A model generated the notes under the pieces. The model saw nothing but the letters and a program-made list of their open reading frames with translations. It made no database searches and was not told the origin of the DNA. A stretch of DNA of 64,000 bases, taken from Burkholderiales bacterium RIFCSPHIGHO2_12_FULL_69_20 (GTDB taxonomy: Bacteria; Pseudomonadota; Gammaproteobacteria; Burkholderiales; Burkholderiaceae_C). Shown here piece after piece: positions 55,001-58,000 of the stretch. The DNA is taken from assembly GCA_001770815.1 (NCBI GenBank), contig MESD01000193.1, forward strand, positions 18,743 through 82,742, in the 5' to 3' direction. Positions within the stretch are counted from its first letter, which is position 1, and every line of letters begins with the position of its first letter. Position numbers and translations under genes: made by a program.

Positions 55001-58000
55001 ACGCCGCCGCCGATGCGCGCCAGCGTGTGGTCGTTGATCGTCACCACGGTGAGCACGCCGTTGATCGTCGACACACCCGCCTTGCCGCCCGAGACGCCGA
55101 GCGCGACGGTGTCGGTGACGGTCTGGGCGTCGAGGCGCAGGTTGCGCGCGCGCACCGCCGCACCCGACTCGATCACCGCGGTCGTGGTGTTGTTGTAGAA
55201 ACCGCCGACGAACGAGCCGCCGACACCGCTCTGGCTGCCGCTGTTGCCGAACAGGCTGTTCTCGGCGCTCTGGCCGAAGGCTGCGTCGATGATGTTCTTG
55301 AAGTTGCCCGCCAGGCTGACGACCTGCAGATCGGTGCGCGCGGTGACGCTGACATCGCCCGGCGTGGTGATCGCGACGGCCTGGTTGATCCGCGCGCCCG
55401 ACTCGATGCGCGCGTCGGCGCGGCTGTCCAGCACCAGCACGCCCGCCGAGACCGCCCGGCCGACCTTGTTGCCTTCGGCCTGGCTCTGCGTCCAGCTGCT
55501 GACGTAGCCGGCGGCGCCGAGATTGGCATCACCCAGATGCTGCAGCAGCACGCCGAAGGCCTGGCCGGGCTTGCGCACGTCGTCCCACGCGGTTTCGTAA
55601 GGCAGCCGCGTGCGCGCGTCGACCCGGATGGCGCCGTTGGCGTTGACCACCGCACCGGCCTCGATCACGGCGGCCGATTGGTTGCCATAGTCACCGTACG
55701 ACAGCGCGATCCCGTAGACCGCCGCGCCTGGCAGGCGCGGCTTGCTGGGATCGTTGAACACCGCCACCAGCCCCTGGCTGCTGATGTCGGGGCGGTCCAG
55801 CACGCCGGCGCGCAGGACGAGGTCGCCCGCGGCATTGACCACGGCCGTGCCGCCGATGGTCGCGTGCGCGGCGCCGTCGTGCTGGGCGAAGGCGGCGGCC
55901 AGCACGCCCAGCGATTTGCCCTTCTCGGGCTTGGGCAGCTCACCGCCCTTGGCCGCAGCGGCGTTGATCTTGGCGTCCCCGCTGCTCTTCTTCGTCATGC
56001 CTGCCAGCGCCGCGGCCGCAGCCGCACTGTCGTCGTCGCCATTCTTGGCATCGACGGCGATGCGGGTTCTTTGCAGCGCGACGAGCTGTTTGTTGACGGC
56101 ATCGCTCTTCGTGGGCGCGCCGCCCTGGTACTTGGTGCCGGTCGCGTTCTTGGCGCTGATGGTCTGCGCCGCGATGTGCACATCACCGCCCAGCGCGGTG
56201 ATCACACCGTCGACGACGGCATCCGCGGTGGCATCGGAGACACCGACCACCACGCCCATGCCCAGCTTCGAGTTCTTGTTGGAGCCCTCGGCTTTGGCTT
56301 CGAACTTGCGGGTGCTGTGCGCCAGCACATCGACGTCGCCGCCGGCGCTGATCGTGGCGCCGTCTTCGATCACCGTGGTCGCATGCTGAAAGCCCAGGCC
56401 CACCGTCACCGCGACGCCGAGGCTGAAGGTCTTGGTCGTGGCCGAGACCGTGTTGTCGGTGAGTGCGCTCAGCGCGACATCTTGGCTGGCAGACACCGAA
56501 GCCCCGTTGGCCACCGTGACCTTGGCGCTCGCGTCGGCCCGCGCCACCGTCACGCCGACGCCGTAGCCTGCGGTGAAGACGTTGGCTTCGGAATTGGCGT
56601 AGGCATCCAGCACCACGCCGCCACCCCAGGCCCGGATCACCGACCCGGCGCCGACGTTCACGGCGGCGTTCGCGGTCGACTGGGCCAGGCCGATGAACGG
56701 CCTGGCGTTCAGCGCGAAATCGGCCAGCGGCGTGGCGATGGCCTTGCCCTTCTGCGCCCACCAGTCCGTCGATGCCAGGGTATCGGCCTTCTGCTCCCAC
56801 CAGGCCGGCTGAAACAGGTTGGTCGAGCCTGCAGCGATCGGCGCGTTCTTGCTGGCGTCGAACAGCATGTCGTTGTTGGCATCGGCGCGCACGACGACGT
56901 TGCGGCCCTCGATGTGCGCACCGGTGATCTCGACGCTCGCCGTGGCGATGGCGTACAGATCCCAGGCGAGCGCGAATTCGTGGTTGCGGGCCAGCAGCGT
57001 GATGTCACCACCGGCGCCCAGCAGGCCGTCGATACGCACCTGGATGGCGCTGCCGATGGCGAAGCTGCCGGGCTCGGCGATGCTGATCAGGTCGTTGTCG
57101 TTGTAGCCCGCGCCACGCGCGTGCAAGGTGGCCAGCGGGTTGCCGTCGGTGTCGACGACCACATCGACCGTCAAGCCGGTGCCGGCGCCGCCAGTGGTGG
57201 CCAGGTCGCGATAGACCTTGCCCGGGATCCAGGTGTCGACCGGCTGCGTCTGCGCCTTGAGGCTCGCCGGGATCTTGGCGGTATCGGCCGCGCCGCGGTC
57301 GTCATAGGACAGCAGTTGCGCGCCACTGCCGATCGCGATCCAACCGCTCAGCAGGTTGATGTCTGCGGACGCGCCGGTAGACGGGCCATGGGGGTCGAGC
57401 ACTGCCGCCGTGCGGCGTGTGGACAGCACGACGTTGTTGGCCACCCAGATGGCGCCCCGGTCACCCACCAGGCCGTTGCCGTCTGAATTTGCCCCGGCCA
57501 CCACCGTGATGGCGCCACCCTGCGTTGCCACGTTGCCGTTGAAGTACACGGCGGCGTCGCCCGGCAGGTGGATGTCGAGCGCCGCACCCGCAGTGTCCAG
57601 TTCACCGATCGACAGTTTCTTGGAGTCGTAGTCCGAACCACCCACGCGGATCTTCAGCGTGCCCGTCGGCTGCGGCGCGCTGACGCTGAAGGCCGGGGCG
57701 GGCGCGTTGCTGTCCCCCACACGCCACACCGACCGCTGGTTATCGACGCTGGTCACCACGAAAACGCTCCCGCTCTGGGTGAGCTGCAGGTCGCCCACGG
57801 CGGCGTTGGCGCTGAAGGTCGTCACCCCGTCCGCCGAGCTGGCCGACAGCGGCGGCTCGATGCCGCTGAACGAGAGAGCGGCCGTCGTGGCATACACCTG
57901 GTTGGCGTTGATCGTGCCCGCGCCGACGGCGTCGGGCGCGATCACGGCGAGGGTGCCGGGGTGGGCCGGGTCTTCGAGGGCCAGCCCGTCGAGGCCGCCT